64,000 nt of DNA from Mercenaria mercenaria (taxonomy: Eukaryota; Mollusca; Bivalvia; Venerida; Veneridae): contig NC_069373.1 of the NCBI RefSeq assembly GCF_021730395.1, forward strand, positions 48,512,501 to 48,576,500, given 5' to 3'. The notes under the pieces were generated by a model. It searched no databases. It had not been told where the DNA came from and saw only the letters and a program-made list of their open reading frames with translations. Of the stretch, positions 11,280-23,368 are shown one piece after another. Both the position numbers and the translations under genes were made by a program. The stretch's first letter is position 1, and the number at the start of each line of letters is the position of its first letter.

Positions 11280-11572
11280 ATTTCTTTCAAAGAAAAAAAT
11301 AATGACCAAGGTAAGAGGTGTCAGAAGCATAAGTTTTTATAATGAAAAAAAAAAAGACTAACAAATATGCATTTCTATATAATTTTAATTCAAGCAATCC
11401 TTTTAGACCTTTCTTTCTTTCAAAAAAAAAAAAAAAAAATAATAATAATAATGACCCAGGTGAGAGGTGTCAGAAGCATAAGTTTTTATAAAGAAAAAAA
11501 AAGACTAACAAATATGCATTTCTATATCATTTTAATTCAAGCCATCCTTTTGTTATTCTTAGACCTTTCTTT

Positions 11573-11605
<33 letters not shown>

Positions 11606-11695
11606 AATAAATAAAAAAAAAAAAAATAATAATAAATAATGACCCAGGTGAGAGGTGTCAGAAGCATAACTGTTATAAAGAAAAAAAATGTATTA
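11280..11695. repeat. Three-copy A-rich tandem repeat, about 175-190 bp unit
   Basis: AGGTGTCAGAAGCATAA occurs at about 11316, 11466 and 11652, each preceded by TGACC(A/C)AGGT and A-rich runs and followed by AAAGAAAAAAA; ACAAATATGCATTTCTATAT is repeated in the first two. The junctions are long A runs, so copy number and length are likely variable and prone to assembly error. Confidence 0.7.
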
Positions 11696-11885
11696 TTTTA
11701 GTGGGAGGATCGATCAAGATACAGAACTCTCTGCTTTAGTGTGCCAGCTGTAAGGCATCCATACACTTATTATCTCAATGGTAGTATTTTTAGATCCTTG
11801 GTTTTGTAGTCAAACAGTGTTACCGCTGGACCACATTCTTCGCTCTCGTCAAGTGATCCGAATTAATAGCCTCATCAGTGCTGTC

Positions 11886-12214
11886 ACCGCCTCGGTAGCC
11901 TAGTGGTAGAGCGTCCGCTTCGAGTGCGGGAGGTCGTGGGTTCGATCCCCGGTCGCGTCATACCAAAGACGTAAAAAGTGGTACTAGCAGCTTTCTCGCT
12001 TGGCGCTCAGCATTAAGAGGGTAATGCTAGGACTGGTCAGCCCGGTGTCAGTATAATGTGACTGGGTGGGGTATCATGTCACGTGTCTACGGCGTGATAT
12101 TCCAGTGAGGCAGCACTATAAAGTTGGGCATTGTGCTCACTGCTACAAGTAGACACCGTCGTTTATATGACTGAAAAATTGTTGAAAAAGACGTTAAACC
12201 CGAACACACACACA
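11886..12214 (+). mobile_element. tRNA-derived SINE with perfect 15-bp target duplication
   Basis: The head shows an A box (TAGCCTAGTGGTAGAGCG) and B box (GGTTCGATCCCCGG), then a body of about 240 bases ending GACGTTAAACCCGAACAC and CA repeats. CTCATCAGTGCTGTC stands on both sides (11871-11885 and 12215-12229), a perfect target-site duplication that points to a recent insertion. The tail GACGTTAAACCC is shared with the SINEs at 28337 and 55468. Confidence 0.93.
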
Positions 12215-12229
12215 CTCATCAGTGCTGTC

Positions 12230-12914
12230 GTTTTAACGCTCGTGATTTAGCCTAAGGGACCATTGACAAATTTTATTACACGTCCAATAAAAGTTTACGA
12301 ACGATACATAGAAAATTTAACTCTTCATAGTAACCTTTATTTTGTTAGCTTACAATCTAGAAATTATTTTATGTATAATAATCATATCATTTATTTACAA
12401 AAAACTGCACACTTGAGTTGATTCCCTTCAGCTACAGAAATCTCTAAGTACAGGTAAGGGAGCTCACTGTGTAGAAGATTGAAGAAAATAACTATTATTT
12501 TATTAGTCCGATTTCTTTATTTCTAAAGCATCAACTTCAAATACTTATACGGCATTATCGTTAGTTTAACAGATTTAAATGCACAGTAACCCAAATTTGT
12601 TTTTTTTTTATAAAACATTCACCAAAAACACACTATGTACAGTAAGATGCGCATAATGCAACTTTAATGGTAACGTGCGTCTGCTACTTTGTTACGTATA
12701 AGGAAACCAAAAAAAATCTTTCTTTTTTTTCAGGGATAATTGCAAATGAAATTGTTATCAGGAGAATTTTGTAATAATCAAAGTGAGGGCTGGCCTCGAT
12801 GAATAAAAATACAGAAAGACAAGTGTGTAAGACTTGGTGGAAACGTTTCAAAATGGCGAATCTCCGAGAGACTTGGATCAATTAAATAAAGATAGTATTA
12901 CTAATAAAATCTGA
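12230..12914. other. No gene recognised
   Basis: AT-rich unique-looking sequence. A block at 12434-12455 is bounded by good splice-like signals but is only 22 bases long, and I do not call it. Confidence 0.4.
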
Positions 12915-13020
12915 AAAGTAGATCCTTCGGAAGCACCGAGAACAAGACAAACAGTGAAAACTGCAGACTCGGTTTGATTGAGTCTGTTCATGAGCAGTAA
13001 TGGAAAATGCAAGTCTTCAT
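12915..13020. repeat. Interspersed repeat fragment (43.5-kb family)
   Basis: ACTCGGTTTGATTGAGTCTG and CATGAGCAGTAATGGAAAA are the reverse complement of bases 43495-43590. Related pieces lie at 39385-39465 and 55870-55975, so the family has at least four pieces in this window. Confidence 0.65.
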
Positions 13021-13034
13021 TCAAATAGATTAAG

Positions 13035-13186
13035 AGCACATAGCTTTTTAGGGTGAACATTAAAAACTTTATTTCTATCTTCTATAACTTATTTTGGTTT
13101 TTGAAAAAGCACATAGCTTTTTAGGGTGAACATTAAAAACTTTATTTCTATCTTCTATAACTTATTTTGGTTTTTGAAAAAGCACT
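13035..13186. repeat. 73-bp tandem duplication
   Basis: Two practically identical units beginning AGCACATAGCTTTTTAGGG at 13035 and 13108. Recent duplication, non-coding. Confidence 0.85.
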
Positions 13187-13204
13187 TTGGTCGAGACGAG
13201 AGAA

Positions 13205-13680
13205 CATAAAAATCCGGGTTGCCAAAATCAGCCCAAAACTCGAATTTCTTACAGGTCCCGACCTAGCGTTTCTGGCCGTTTCTGTACTTATATTTGAAAG
13301 TGGTTGAGTGCTTGGTCTTCTAGGACCATCCTAGCATGAAATGCAAGCAAAAAATCCGGGTTGCCAAAATCAGCCCAAAACTCGAATTTCTTACAGGTCC
13401 CGACCTGGAGAGAAATGCCGATTTTTACCGGTAGCGTTTCTGGCCGTTTCTGTACTTATATTTGAAAGTGGTTGAGTGCTTGGTCTTCTAGGACCATCCT
13501 AGCATGAAATGCAAGCAAAAAATCCGGGTTGCCAAAATCAGCCCAAAACTCGAATTTCTTACAGGTCCCGACCTGGAGAGAAATGCCGATTTTCACGGCT
13601 AGCGTTTCTGGCCGTTTCTGTACTTATGTTTGAAAGTGGTTGAGTGCTTGGTCTTCTAGAACCATCCTAGCATCAATTGT
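13205..13680. repeat. Satellite array A, about 168-bp monomer
   Basis: Units start AATCCGGGTTGCCAAAATC at 13211, 13353 and 13521. The first is 26 bases shorter because it lacks the GGAGAGAAATGCCGATTTTT segment. Each contains ACAGGTCCCGACCT, TTTCTGGCCGTTTCTG and GACCATCCTAGCATGAA. Units 2 and 3 are nearly identical. The same monomer forms the array at 29375-30115. Confidence 0.88.
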
Positions 13681-14240
13681 ATGCCAAAACTCGGGGTCCT
13701 AATTTTGACTCAAATCTGCTATAGGTCTTAGTCTAATTCATTTTTCCGCAATATTTATTTCCTCTGAAGAAATAACAAAACGAACAGATACAACCTGAAC
13801 TTTAATATTTAGCTCTTATCAAGGAAAATTTTAATTCGGGTATTGGCTTAAAATGAAGGAAACCAATTGTTTAACAAGAGTGTATGACTTTTATACAATT
13901 CTGTTGATTTCATGAGTCCACTGACCCGGGGTCAATATTCGTATTTAGCCTACCTCTACGTGTTGGCTTTGTTCGATTTACACTTCTTAAGTAAGAACAT
14001 TAAGATATTAAGATCAGAGTAAGAAATGTCACGTCACGCTCACAAATTACAGCCGTACTTATTCATCCTTTCAAAGAACACTGGCCAAACTTTAACAAGA
14101 ATGAATCTCTACCCTTTAATGCATTTTCTTTCTTCCTCTGCTTATCTCACTTTCAACTTACACATTCATTAGCCACATGTGTGCTTGTTTCACTTTTATC
14201 TGAAGAAGCTTTCGTGTGTACGGGCCCTCCGTAAGGATTT
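13681..14240. other. No feature recognised
   Basis: Begins with a decayed partial satellite unit, then unique-looking AT-rich DNA up to the left tip of the foldback. No coding signal. Confidence 0.4.
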
Positions 14241-14831
14241 TAATTTACCCACCATACAAAACTTTTTCGCCTAATAAGAATACAGTTCGGCAATAAATGG
14301 AGGTTTTAAGACCGGTCGTAGAAATCTAGCGGTGTGCCGTAACCATGGAAATAGCTACTGAATCTGGTAATCGCGGAAGCTAAAAATCTTTCTTTTGTTA
14401 CGTTTCAAAAAGTAATGGTATTAGAAACTTGATTTTTTCATATTTTTATTAAGTTATAAATACCTATCGTTTGCAGTGATTATATTTCAAATATCTAATT
14501 AAATTTTTTAATTGTCGTCAGCACGTGCAATTTTATTTATTAGCATGTGCATTCAGTTGTGAATCAACAAGGAACCTCTCTTAATTAGAAAATGTTTCTT
14601 GGACATAATTACAACTATGGCTAATTTTAGGTTTGAAAAGTTTGTACAATACACATGCTATTAAAATTCTAAAAATTTTGATACGTCAGTTTAACACTGT
14701 TTTATATATTAATGCAGCGGATTGCATGTCATGTACGTTATTCATTTGCTTCCTTTTTCAATACACATGGACAATGAAGTTAGGGAATAACTCGTTGAAT
14801 CTCGGCTTGGAATATTTAACATATATAATAT

Positions 14832-14836
<5 letters not shown>

Positions 14837-14873
<37 letters not shown>
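14837..14873. repeat. (GT)n microsatellite
   Basis: About 18 uninterrupted GT units inside the left foldback arm. The right arm lacks the run, so it expanded after the arms separated. Confidence 0.95.
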
Positions 14874-14874
<1 letters not shown>

Positions 14875-15139
14875 CATTGTTGCCCGTCAGCATTGTATAG
14901 ATAAGCTTAACATATAACACATGCATAAAATTGTTATCATTTTCGTTGATATTTTTACTGTTTCTGTTACGAATTCAAGTATTTTAGATTTCATACTTCT
15001 ATCACTTTAATAATTAATCATATTACCGGACTTCTCTCCATAATTAAGCGATACAATAACTGGAGTAAACTAGGCCTAGAGTAAAGACTTCCAGTGTGTG
15101 TAGAACGGTTCTACCAAAGTGATGCTAATAAAATAAATG

Positions 15140-16195
15140 TACATGTATGTTTATATGGAAACCTGGTGCGCCATGTTATTTGTCAATTGCTAAATATCAG
15201 ATAACAATGCTAAATGCCAAACACCTTATGCAAAATGTTTTGAAAACGAAATGACATTTATTAAGTACAATGGGAAGGCTATGGAAATCCGGTGTGCCAT
15301 GCTAATTGCCAAATGCTAAATGTCAAAAAGTTGTTGCAAAATGTTATTTGCTATATGCTTAATTTTAAATATTGCCTGTGAAATGGTACATTTGTAACTG
15401 TCAAAAAATCAATTATAATTGCTAATTGCAAATACGAAACAATAAATGCCAAATGCGTATTGCAAAGTACTTATTTATAGAAAGAGCTGAATATATCAGT
15501 GTATAAATGCATCTTGTAAATAGTCATTGGCCTTTGTAACATTACTTTGTCTCTCTTAAAAATATTTCTTAACATTTTAGAGTGAAAAGTTTCGATCATG
15601 TTATCTTATAACCCTCAGAACATGTTATTGCTTCAAATCAGGCTGATAGAACTTCATATGTTTTTACGTGATTAAAAGTAACAGTCATTAGTTTAAGGGA
15701 TACAGATTATTAACTCACAAAGTTAAAGCATTTGACGAGTAGTATTTGTCATTTGGCAATAATTATAGGCATTTAGCACAAAGGATATGGCATATGGCAT
15801 TTGATATGTATTGAAGGCCGGTGCGCCATGAATATAGCCAAATGTTAAATGACAATTATTTAATGCAAAATGCAAATAACTTAATGCTAAACACCAAATA
15901 CTTAATGTTAAATGTCAATCACTTAATGCAAAATGTCTAATACTTTATATCAAATGCAACATACCAAATGCGATATGCCTATGGAAGGTCAATGCGCAGT
16001 GGCCACTGCTAAAATGTTAATGCAAAATGAAAAATGCTACTAGTATTTACGAACTGCTTAACTTCAAATGTTGGCTTTCGAACGGTAATTGTCAATGACA
16101 AATGCTTTTTTGTTAAAACAATAAATGTCAAAATGCTCATTGCTAAGTTTCCATTGAAATAAAGGGCTGAATATATCAGTTATATAATCATTGCT
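15140..16195. repeat. AAATGC-word degenerate repeat field
   Basis: Words such as GCTAAATGCCAA, TTAATGCAAAATG and CAAATGCTAAATG recur dozens of times. Larger units of 130-700 bases restart with a version of GGAAACCTGGTGCGCCATG (near 15160, 15283, 15815 and, much changed, 15985). Around 15750-15800 the words run in the reverse orientation. The pattern continues at 17085-17225, so the LINE relic interrupts it. Confidence 0.7.
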
Positions 16196-16464
16196 CTTCG
16201 TTACATAACTTTTCCTCTGTTACATATCTTAGTCTATCATATAATAAACATTTTACAGCAAAATGTTTCGGTTCCATGTCCCTGTAACATCTGCAACGTT
16301 GTTGCTTTAAATTAGACAGGCAGCACATTTATTTTTTCCAAATGAGTAAAAGTTACATTCATTAGTTGAAGAGATAAAGATTACAAAGATTGATAATTTG
16401 AAAATTACCATTTATCATTCGACAAAAAGAATTTGTTTTTATCTTCTTCTCCTTTTTTGCAAAT

Positions 16465-17085
16465 ACATTGTCGGACCAGTAGCCTTGGTGAAACCTGTGA
16501 TTTGCCGCAGATCCTCAATGCCTCCATACAGGTTCTGGTGCATTGAGGTATCTATCGGCCAAGTCGCAGCTTGCTCATGATCATGCCTTTAACATCTTCG
16601 GAGTATATGCTCCGCAGTCTGATCTTCCTCACCACGTGAACAAGATGGCGATGGTGCCAGTCTGTATTTCTTGTGCATGTGAGCATTGAGTTTGTTGTGC
16701 CCCGAGCTTGTTCAAGGAGATGAAAAGCATCTTTGTCTATCCTTGATCTCGTTAGTGTCTTGATGATGGTGGCTTGCTCTTGTAACACACAGGTTTTGTT
16801 GGTTGTTCTGAGCTTCTAGCTTAGTCTGTTTGTCTGCCTCTTCATTGCCTGCAAGTCCACAACGGATGTAGTCCACTGAAGTGCTACTTTGCAGTTTATA
16901 CTCGGGCTCTAATTCTCCTGGCTAGTGCGGAGCTTTATTGTCGATCAGAACTCCATAACAGACAGTGCATATGTGAGAAAGTCGACTGAGGAGCTTTCTT
17001 CTGCCGAGTCTTCAACCATTCAGACTGCCTTCATGAGTGCTTCAGTCTCTGCCTTATAATTGCTGCATGTAGATATTTTATGAAA
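16465..17085 (-). mobile_element. Decayed LINE 3' fragment with RNase H
   Basis: Reading 17085 to 16465 gives, with several frame changes and stops, CSNYKAETEALMKAV (the start of an RNase H-like domain), a short ...LQWTTS block, QEQATIIKTLTR, KDAFHLLEQ, GEEDQTAEH with its Cys/His pattern partly lost, and YGGIEDLRQITGFTKA. This is the C-terminal end of an RNase H-bearing LINE known widely in molluscs and cnidarians. Only the last about 620 bases remain and at least four breaks are visible. It sits in the spacer of the foldback. Confidence 0.7.
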
Positions 17086-17225
17086 TTTAGCATTTTGTAT
17101 ACGGACTATAGTTTTTTGTATGTAGCATTTAGCATTAAGTGTGTGACATTAACAATAAGCTATTGCCATTTAGCATTAACACCTTCTTATTTAGCATTTG
17201 GCAGTTAGCATAACGCATCGGTCCC

Positions 17226-18586
17226 CATTAACTGCGCAGGGACAATGAGCCCCAGTGTTACGAAAACAGAAGTTCGCCAAGCATGTAAGATGATGTTAGA
17301 TAATCTGTTTTTGCAATTCAAAATGTAGTTCCTTGTTGGTGATGAGATCATGTATATGAGTCAGATAAGGATGTAACAATTATAGCTTTGGTTTAGCTGT
17401 ATTGCTTATTGTATTGAGAAAAGATATAGATAACTTTCACTGTGAACTTCTATGTCTACATGTAGACGGGTTATCGCTAAATGACAAATTTTATGGGAGT
17501 ATTTTCAGATGGTGATGTTTTTCAGACAGATAATATTTCTTTAATATATGTAACCTAACATCTAAATATGTATATTTTTTTCATTTTTGGTGAGAAGACA
17601 TGTTATATTTAATGGCTATATATATATGTGTGTGTGATTTTATGTCATTGAAATGCTGTAAAGCATTAAAAATGAGGTCTCAAGATTTAATTGTTTATAT
17701 GAAACAAATGAAGAATGTAACCTTGTACCATTTCCAGGGTTTTTTCTTTCTGTTTTGGGAACATAGCCTATACCCCCAATATTGGGAATTTTGACGTGTA
17801 AATGTTCCAAATTGGGAAAAATTTAGTCCCATAGGATATAGTAAGGATGTGTTTACACTTACTTCACATTGTTCACAATGTTGCAATAAAGAATAAATCC
17901 TAGCACGGAGACGTCTAGGATTTATTCAAGTTGCCTAATTTGAGTAAGTGGTAGAGCGTGGGGGTGGGGGATTCTGGGTTTGGCAATCCGCAGTTATTCA
18001 TTAACACTTGAAATTTGACCTTACACATTGTCCTATACTTACGTTTTGTTTGCTTTTTAAAACGAGATTATGGTATGTTTTTTTTTCAATGTTTAGAATG
18101 TGAGTTATCATAGTAAAACGATCATTTAGATGCCATTTTGTTTTTCAATTTGTCAATAAACTGTAAAGTGTTTTGTATATAAAATAACTAGAAATATGCG
18201 ACTTATTGAAGCAATGGAGCCGGAGTGAAAATGTATAAAGATAACATTTGCTGACCATCCTTTTGCAAACTGTCACTTTAACATGTGTATGTTTTCCTTT
18301 TTTCTTCGTAACCGCATGCAGAGCATGTATATTGCTACTACAACGTCTACAAGTGTGCATGAAAGAAATACAGACATACTCTTTCAAAAACATCGTATTT
18401 TCCTTTTATGTTTCCATCTGGTCTATATACAATATACATGTATATATAAAGTACTTGAAAACATACCAATGGTCATGACATCTCCGGAAAGTGTATTGCA
18501 TAATACGAGATTTCAACAATGTAACAATAAAACCCAACCCGAAGATAAGAAATACGCAAAATATTATTGTTATTTACATGTACGTA
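17226..18586. other. Foldback spacer, no gene recognised
   Basis: AT-rich sequence. Overlapping open frames near 18250-18710 run into the right arm and are not family-like. A small perfect hairpin, CCTAGCACGGAGACGTCTAGG, is centred near 17909. Confidence 0.4.
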
Positions 18587-19876
18587 AGCATCACTTTGGT
18601 AGAACCGCTCGTAAATGTCTTGTCTCTGTATATATACATGTATGTTTCAACTATAACCGCTCTACACACACTGGAAGCCTTAACTCTAGGCCTCGTTTAC
18701 TCCCATAATGGTTCCAAAAGTCCGGTGATTTGATTAATTATTAAAACTATAGAAGTATCAAATCTAAAATATTTTATTTCGTAACAGTAATAGTAAAAAT
18801 ATCAACGAAAAGGGGAACAATTGTATGCATGCATTATAATATGTTAAGCGTATCTATACATTAATGACAGCTAACAAAAGGCAATGTCACAAAAACAAAT
18901 TTATTTACATGTTTTCCAACAATTAATTAAATAAACTTTGTTGTTTGTCATATAATATCTATTAAATATTCCAAGATGATATTTAACGCATTATTAATAA
19001 ACTTTATTGTCCATATGTATTGAAAAAGAATGTGAATTAATAGCCTATATGGCATGTAACCCGATGCATTAATATATATAATGAAGTTAAACTGACGTAT
19101 CAAAAGTTTTAGAATTTTAATTGCATACGTATTATACAACATTTTCAAGCCAAAAATCAGCAATAGTTGCAGTTAAGTCCAGAAAGCATTTTCTGATTAC
19201 AGAAAGGCACTTGTTGGTTCACAACTGAATGCACGTGCTTATTACTAAAATTGCACGTGCTGACGACAATTAAGAAATTAAATCAGATATTAGAATATAA
19301 TCACTGCGAACGATAGGTATTTATAACTTAATGAAAATTTGAAAAAATCAAGTTTCTAATACTACAACCTTTTGAAATATGACACAAGAAAGTTTTTTGA
19401 CTTTCCGCGATTACCAGCTTCAGTAGCCGTTTCCATGGTTACGGCACACCGCTAGATTTCTACGACCGATTTTAAAAGTCAGTTTTTACAATACTTAATT
19501 GTTTTATCATAGTAAAAAAGTTTTGTATGATGGGTAAATTAAGTGTGGCATATATTTTGAAAGATTCCTCGTATATTTAGTATCCCTTTATTGACAATGT
19601 TCCAATTTTCAGTTCTTTGATTAAGCGCTAAAATAAATTACAGTATACTGCTTAAAAATAATATTTCAGACCAGATCATAAACTCTGTCGTACTGTCCCT
19701 GTAACAATATGTTACTGAAGGAGAAGACCTTTATAAACTGTTACTTTCGGCTCTGATCCTTTGTCAGGCATTAATATCTTCTGTACCATGTATCATGAAT
19801 TGTAAATATTGCAATTACTGTTTAAAAATTAACTATCTTTAAACTAAATTAACAAAATGTAATTGTTTTACTACAG

Positions 19877-20055
19877 TGTACCCTTAATCTCACTCCAACT
19901 GATGACGTACTTTTCACCAGACGTACCGATAGGGGAGGTAACTGGAGTCACGGATATGGACTACCTAAGTCTATACTGTGCAAAGGCAGATTATTTTGTG
20001 AATGATTACATCAAGGAATTGAATAATCTGTGGGGAAATGGAGTTTGCTCAATAG
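19877..20055 (+). CDS. Coding-like exon of an unrecognised gene (exon a)
   Basis: A 179-base open block follows TTTTACTACAG and ends at an ATAG/GTAAAT donor. It reads VPLISLQLMTYFSPDVPIG, then GVTDMDYLSLYCAKADYFV and NDYIKELNNLWGNGVCSI, a balanced composition unlike the AT-driven frames nearby. It leaves one base, which joins with the two entering bases of the block at 22694 to make an Asp codon. No family recognised. Upstream exons would have to lie before or within the foldback and were not found. Confidence 0.4.
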
Positions 20056-20202
20056 GTAAATTGTGCGAAGATTTTAATTTTAAGTTGTTACATATTTATG
20101 ATTAATATTTATATGCAATTTTTAACATCTTTCTCGTTATTTTTGACATAAATTGAACTTTCGCAGACAATTTGCAATCCCGCTGTACATTTGAAAGTTA
20201 AA

Positions 20203-20465
20203 GTAAAGTTTCTTGTTTATCGTGGGTAGTCGACGAAAGTCCCCACCAGGAACGAATGGAACAACTTATTTCCAGCCGAGCCAACGGCAGGCGTCATATT
20301 TACCTCCCCAGCATTCAGTCTAGGCCGATACTGCTGGAAACAGTACCAGTTTAAGTTAATCACCCAACACTGAGCACTAGTCTGGATATCAGCCGCGACC
20401 GGGAATCGGACCTGGACCGCTGGCGTTGTAGTCCAACCTGCTAACCACTGTACCACTGACTCCCA
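20203..20465 (-). mobile_element. tRNA-derived SINE, third family
   Basis: On the minus strand the head reads GGGAGTCAGTGGTACAGTGG (A-box region) and GGTCCGATTCCCGGTCGCGG (B box), followed by a body ending near AACAAGAAACTTTACTTT. The body differs from the SINEs at 6132, 11886 and 55468. No clear target duplication was seen. It lies 150 bases after exon a of the unknown plus-strand gene. Confidence 0.75.
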
Positions 20466-21990
20466 ACAATACCTGATATAGTCGAATTGAAACCTAGACT
20501 AGATTTTAGTACAACGAATGAGATTTTTCTCATTTTGATTATTACGTTTGAAATAGAATAGACATCATTTTTTATATGATAACGAATAATCACATAAGTT
20601 GTTGAAAAAAAATCTTTAGAATGTGTCTTTTGTTAGATTTAAAATTTCTATCAATTATTTTAAGTTATGAAAGTTAAATTATCCATTATGAAACTGCACT
20701 AAGACCTATATGAAATCTGCTACATGTATATTTTAAAGACACGTATATCAAGTAGATTAACATCTTTGTCTATACATTTATTTAAGAAACAGCAACGATT
20801 TCGTTTACTATTTTTAAGTCAAATATACGCAAAATTGAATCGGTCGACAGCCTCATTTTAAAAAACGCTGAAAAATTCTTCGATCACCGCCCCTTTGATA
20901 CAGCTGTGCGCCGGTCTACTTGTCATAATGCTTCTAAATTGCGCCAATTTTGATATTTGTTTTTTTATTATAAACCTGTATAAAGTCTGCTAATCAAACC
21001 GCTTGCTTTTCAAAAGTACGAAAAGGCAGAAAAAATTCGTATTTTACCTTTTGTATTGCATGTTTCCGGGCTACTTCCATTTAAGAAAGATTGTATAGAT
21101 AAAACGTGTTTTAACGTTATTAATACTCGAAAAAGAAGTTATACGTCCGCGGAATAATTTCTCGATGGTGTATATTAATAAATTGGTCTGCCGACGTATA
21201 ACCGAATTTGAGCGAATTAATTCAAGTAAAACAGTATTTTTCTTTTTATTATTTCGATTCTAATACGCTCTTTATCTGAAACAGTAGTAAAAATATAGTA
21301 GCGCTCTTTCTTGGTCGCAACAATGACATTGACGTCATCGCATGTTAATGTGACGCCATTTAAATGTAGAAACAAGCATATTAGAATAATTAATATGCAT
21401 GACTAACCCAGTTCTTTAATTAGCGCATGCAAATACGATAGAAGCAAACCTTTTTATCAGTTTATTCTCTTATTCTGTTAAATGGATAAATTATTTCTCA
21501 CCGATTATTTCTCGTGGATTTTTTCAGGCCGGTTGGACGGAATCCACCCGAATTGAATAAAACTATCGCCCAAATATCGGGCGATAATTTTGACCGTTCA
21601 ATTATTCAGTAAGTGTTAACTATGTGATAAGGAGAGTAATTAATTAATACTCATCTTTTCTCTGCTCTTCGTAAGAACCTGAGACGCTTACCTTCACCCT
21701 AGTATTGCTCCGTGACATACAAACGGCCTAGCCGCATGCTTAGGACTTCAGACATAATTTCAATTTCTCGTGTAGTAATATTGCCACCAAACTGCTCTTA
21801 TAATTTGGCATGAATTAACCGTTATATTGTAAAACATTCGATCAAAGTAGAAATGCACTTATATTATTTTTGCTTTTCACGAGAAAGATTTTTGGAAAAG
21901 GTCAAGTATGTTTTCTATCTTTCATGGTTCGACTTCTTTATTCATCTAAAACTAATCCCCAATGTTACACAACTGCTTCTTTGTTTGGCC
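20466..21990. other. No gene recognised
   Basis: AT-rich DNA. The only structure noted is a perfect hairpin ATCGCCCAAATATCGGGCGAT near 21570 with weaker flanking pairing (ATTGAATAAAA with TTTTGACCGTTCAAT). Confidence 0.4.
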
Positions 21991-21994
21991 CGAG

Positions 21995-22130
21995 TTTGCA
22001 CGTGCAGAGGTATTTCATATTTGGTAACTAGCCTGCGCACGTGCACAGGTATTTCATATTTGATTACTAACCTGTGTACGTGCACAGGTATTTCATATTT
22101 GGTTACTAACCTGTGCACGTGCATTCGTAC
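21995..22130. repeat. Tandem repeat, about 41-bp unit, with CACGTG-like boxes
   Basis: Three and a half units of GCACAGGTATTTCATATTTG followed by GTTACTAACCTGTGCACGT. Each unit carries GCACGTGCA or a close variant, a palindromic core that also resembles an E-box. Confidence 0.8.
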
Positions 22131-22693
22131 CTTAGCTAGAGTTATGATACAGAAAAACAACATTGAATGCGAAATAAAGTTTTATTCATGTTCAGTCAAC
22201 CAAAATTAAACTGTTAACATTTTTCAAACTATAGGACAACTCTGACCTGTGAGATTTGACCTCTTCAGAAAAATAATTAATAATAATCGTTTATTTATAA
22301 GATGAATTATTTTGATGCCGGTCAATTAAAAAGGCAATAACTTGACGCTTCTACTTTGTTTGAAAACCTTATAATATATTACTTATAAACACTCATCCGA
22401 AAATGCAGGACCGTATAGACATTGTAACTAAAAAATTAAAACCGGAATTTTTAACATTTTGACTCCAAATATATATTGCTAAGTGCATCAGATAATATAT
22501 ATACAATATTAAAATGCTGTGTGTTATTTTTTAAAAGAGATATTTACTCCAAAAAATTTAGTCCCCATAGCATTTTTGGAAATAGGATAGACAACTCCTG
22601 AATGACTATCTCATCAAATTTGCTGATATAAAAATAAACTTAGGTATTTTCCCGGGATACCCTCATTAAAGTCTGTTTCTTCATTTCATTCAG

Positions 22694-22773
22694 ACATGGA
22701 ATGTAAACAAATACAGGAACAACTTAACAGTACAAGGACATCAAACAACCTTTCTTATTTACCTTCAGGACAG
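22694..22773 (+). CDS. Coding-like exon of the unrecognised gene (exon b)
   Basis: Follows TTCATTTCATTCAG and ends at CAG/GTACAC. Entered with one base from exon a, it reads D-MECKQIQEQLNSTRTSNNL-SYLPSGQ and ends in phase 0. Composition and borders suggest a true exon. Not recognised. Confidence 0.35.
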
Positions 22774-23368
22774 GTACACATGTTAGGTCATACTTGTAGT
22801 TAATAAACCAAAATGTAAAACAATTAATTAGCTCATCAAAGAAATGAAGACTAATAACTTCACAATATTTTATTACCTCCCTTCATTATATTTATTATCT
22901 ACATTCTACATATCTTTTATGGAATTACCTCCCTTTATCTCAAATAAGCTTTCTTATATTATATTATCAGACAAATATTTTTATATTTTTTTAATCCATG
23001 GTAAGATGAAAAGCATAAATTATATTAAAGAATACCATAAAAGCATTTATCACACATGATAAATGAGTTTATTTTGGGAACAACCGACACCCACAAATTG
23101 TACAGCACGTTGCAGTTTTTAACCCCTCCCACTCAACACGATGTCCGCCTGCGGATGAAGTTGAGGATTTTCGTCAAAGTCAAAGTCAAAGAATGTAAGG
23201 TATACACAACAAATAATTTTGAGCCTTGTTGCCAATGACAATGTTGAAAACTGTTAAAGCTCAGATGGCATAACAGTGAGATAAAATCTGTTTAAGTTAA
23301 GTTAAGTTAATAATTCCCATATTAACTTATTACTACAAAAATTTAAAGTATGTTGTTATTTCCATTTC

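Larger units (their letters stand above)
14241..19545. mobile_element. Large foldback (long inverted repeat) element
   Basis: The left arm (14241-15127) and right arm (18587-19545) are reverse complements over about 0.9 kb. Shared landmarks in order are TAATTTACCCA.CATACAAAA, TCTAGCGGTGTGCCGTAACC, ATAAATACCTATCG, TTGTCGTCAGCACGTGCAAT, TTTTGATACGTCAGTTTAAC, TATTTTTACT, CTTCCAGTGTGTGTAGA and GGTTCTACCAAAGTGATGCT. The spacer is about 3.46 kb and holds AAATGC-type repeats and a LINE relic. No transposase was recognised, so this is either a non-autonomous foldback transposon or an inverted duplication. Similarity of the arms is about 80-85% by eye, so it is not brand new. Confidence 0.8.

Noticed and set aside
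12434-12455. 22-bp block with good acceptor and donor
   Set aside because: Too short to judge as coding; no neighbouring exon in phase was found.
14633-14917. 94-residue open frame with a similar frame at 18948-19163 on the other strand
   Set aside because: The two frames match because they lie in the two foldback arms. The composition is AT-driven and the GT microsatellite is part of one.
17940-17995. tRNA-like string (AGTAAGTGGTAGAGCG ... GGGTTTGGCAATCCGC)
   Set aside because: The B box is not convincing and no SINE body or tail follows.
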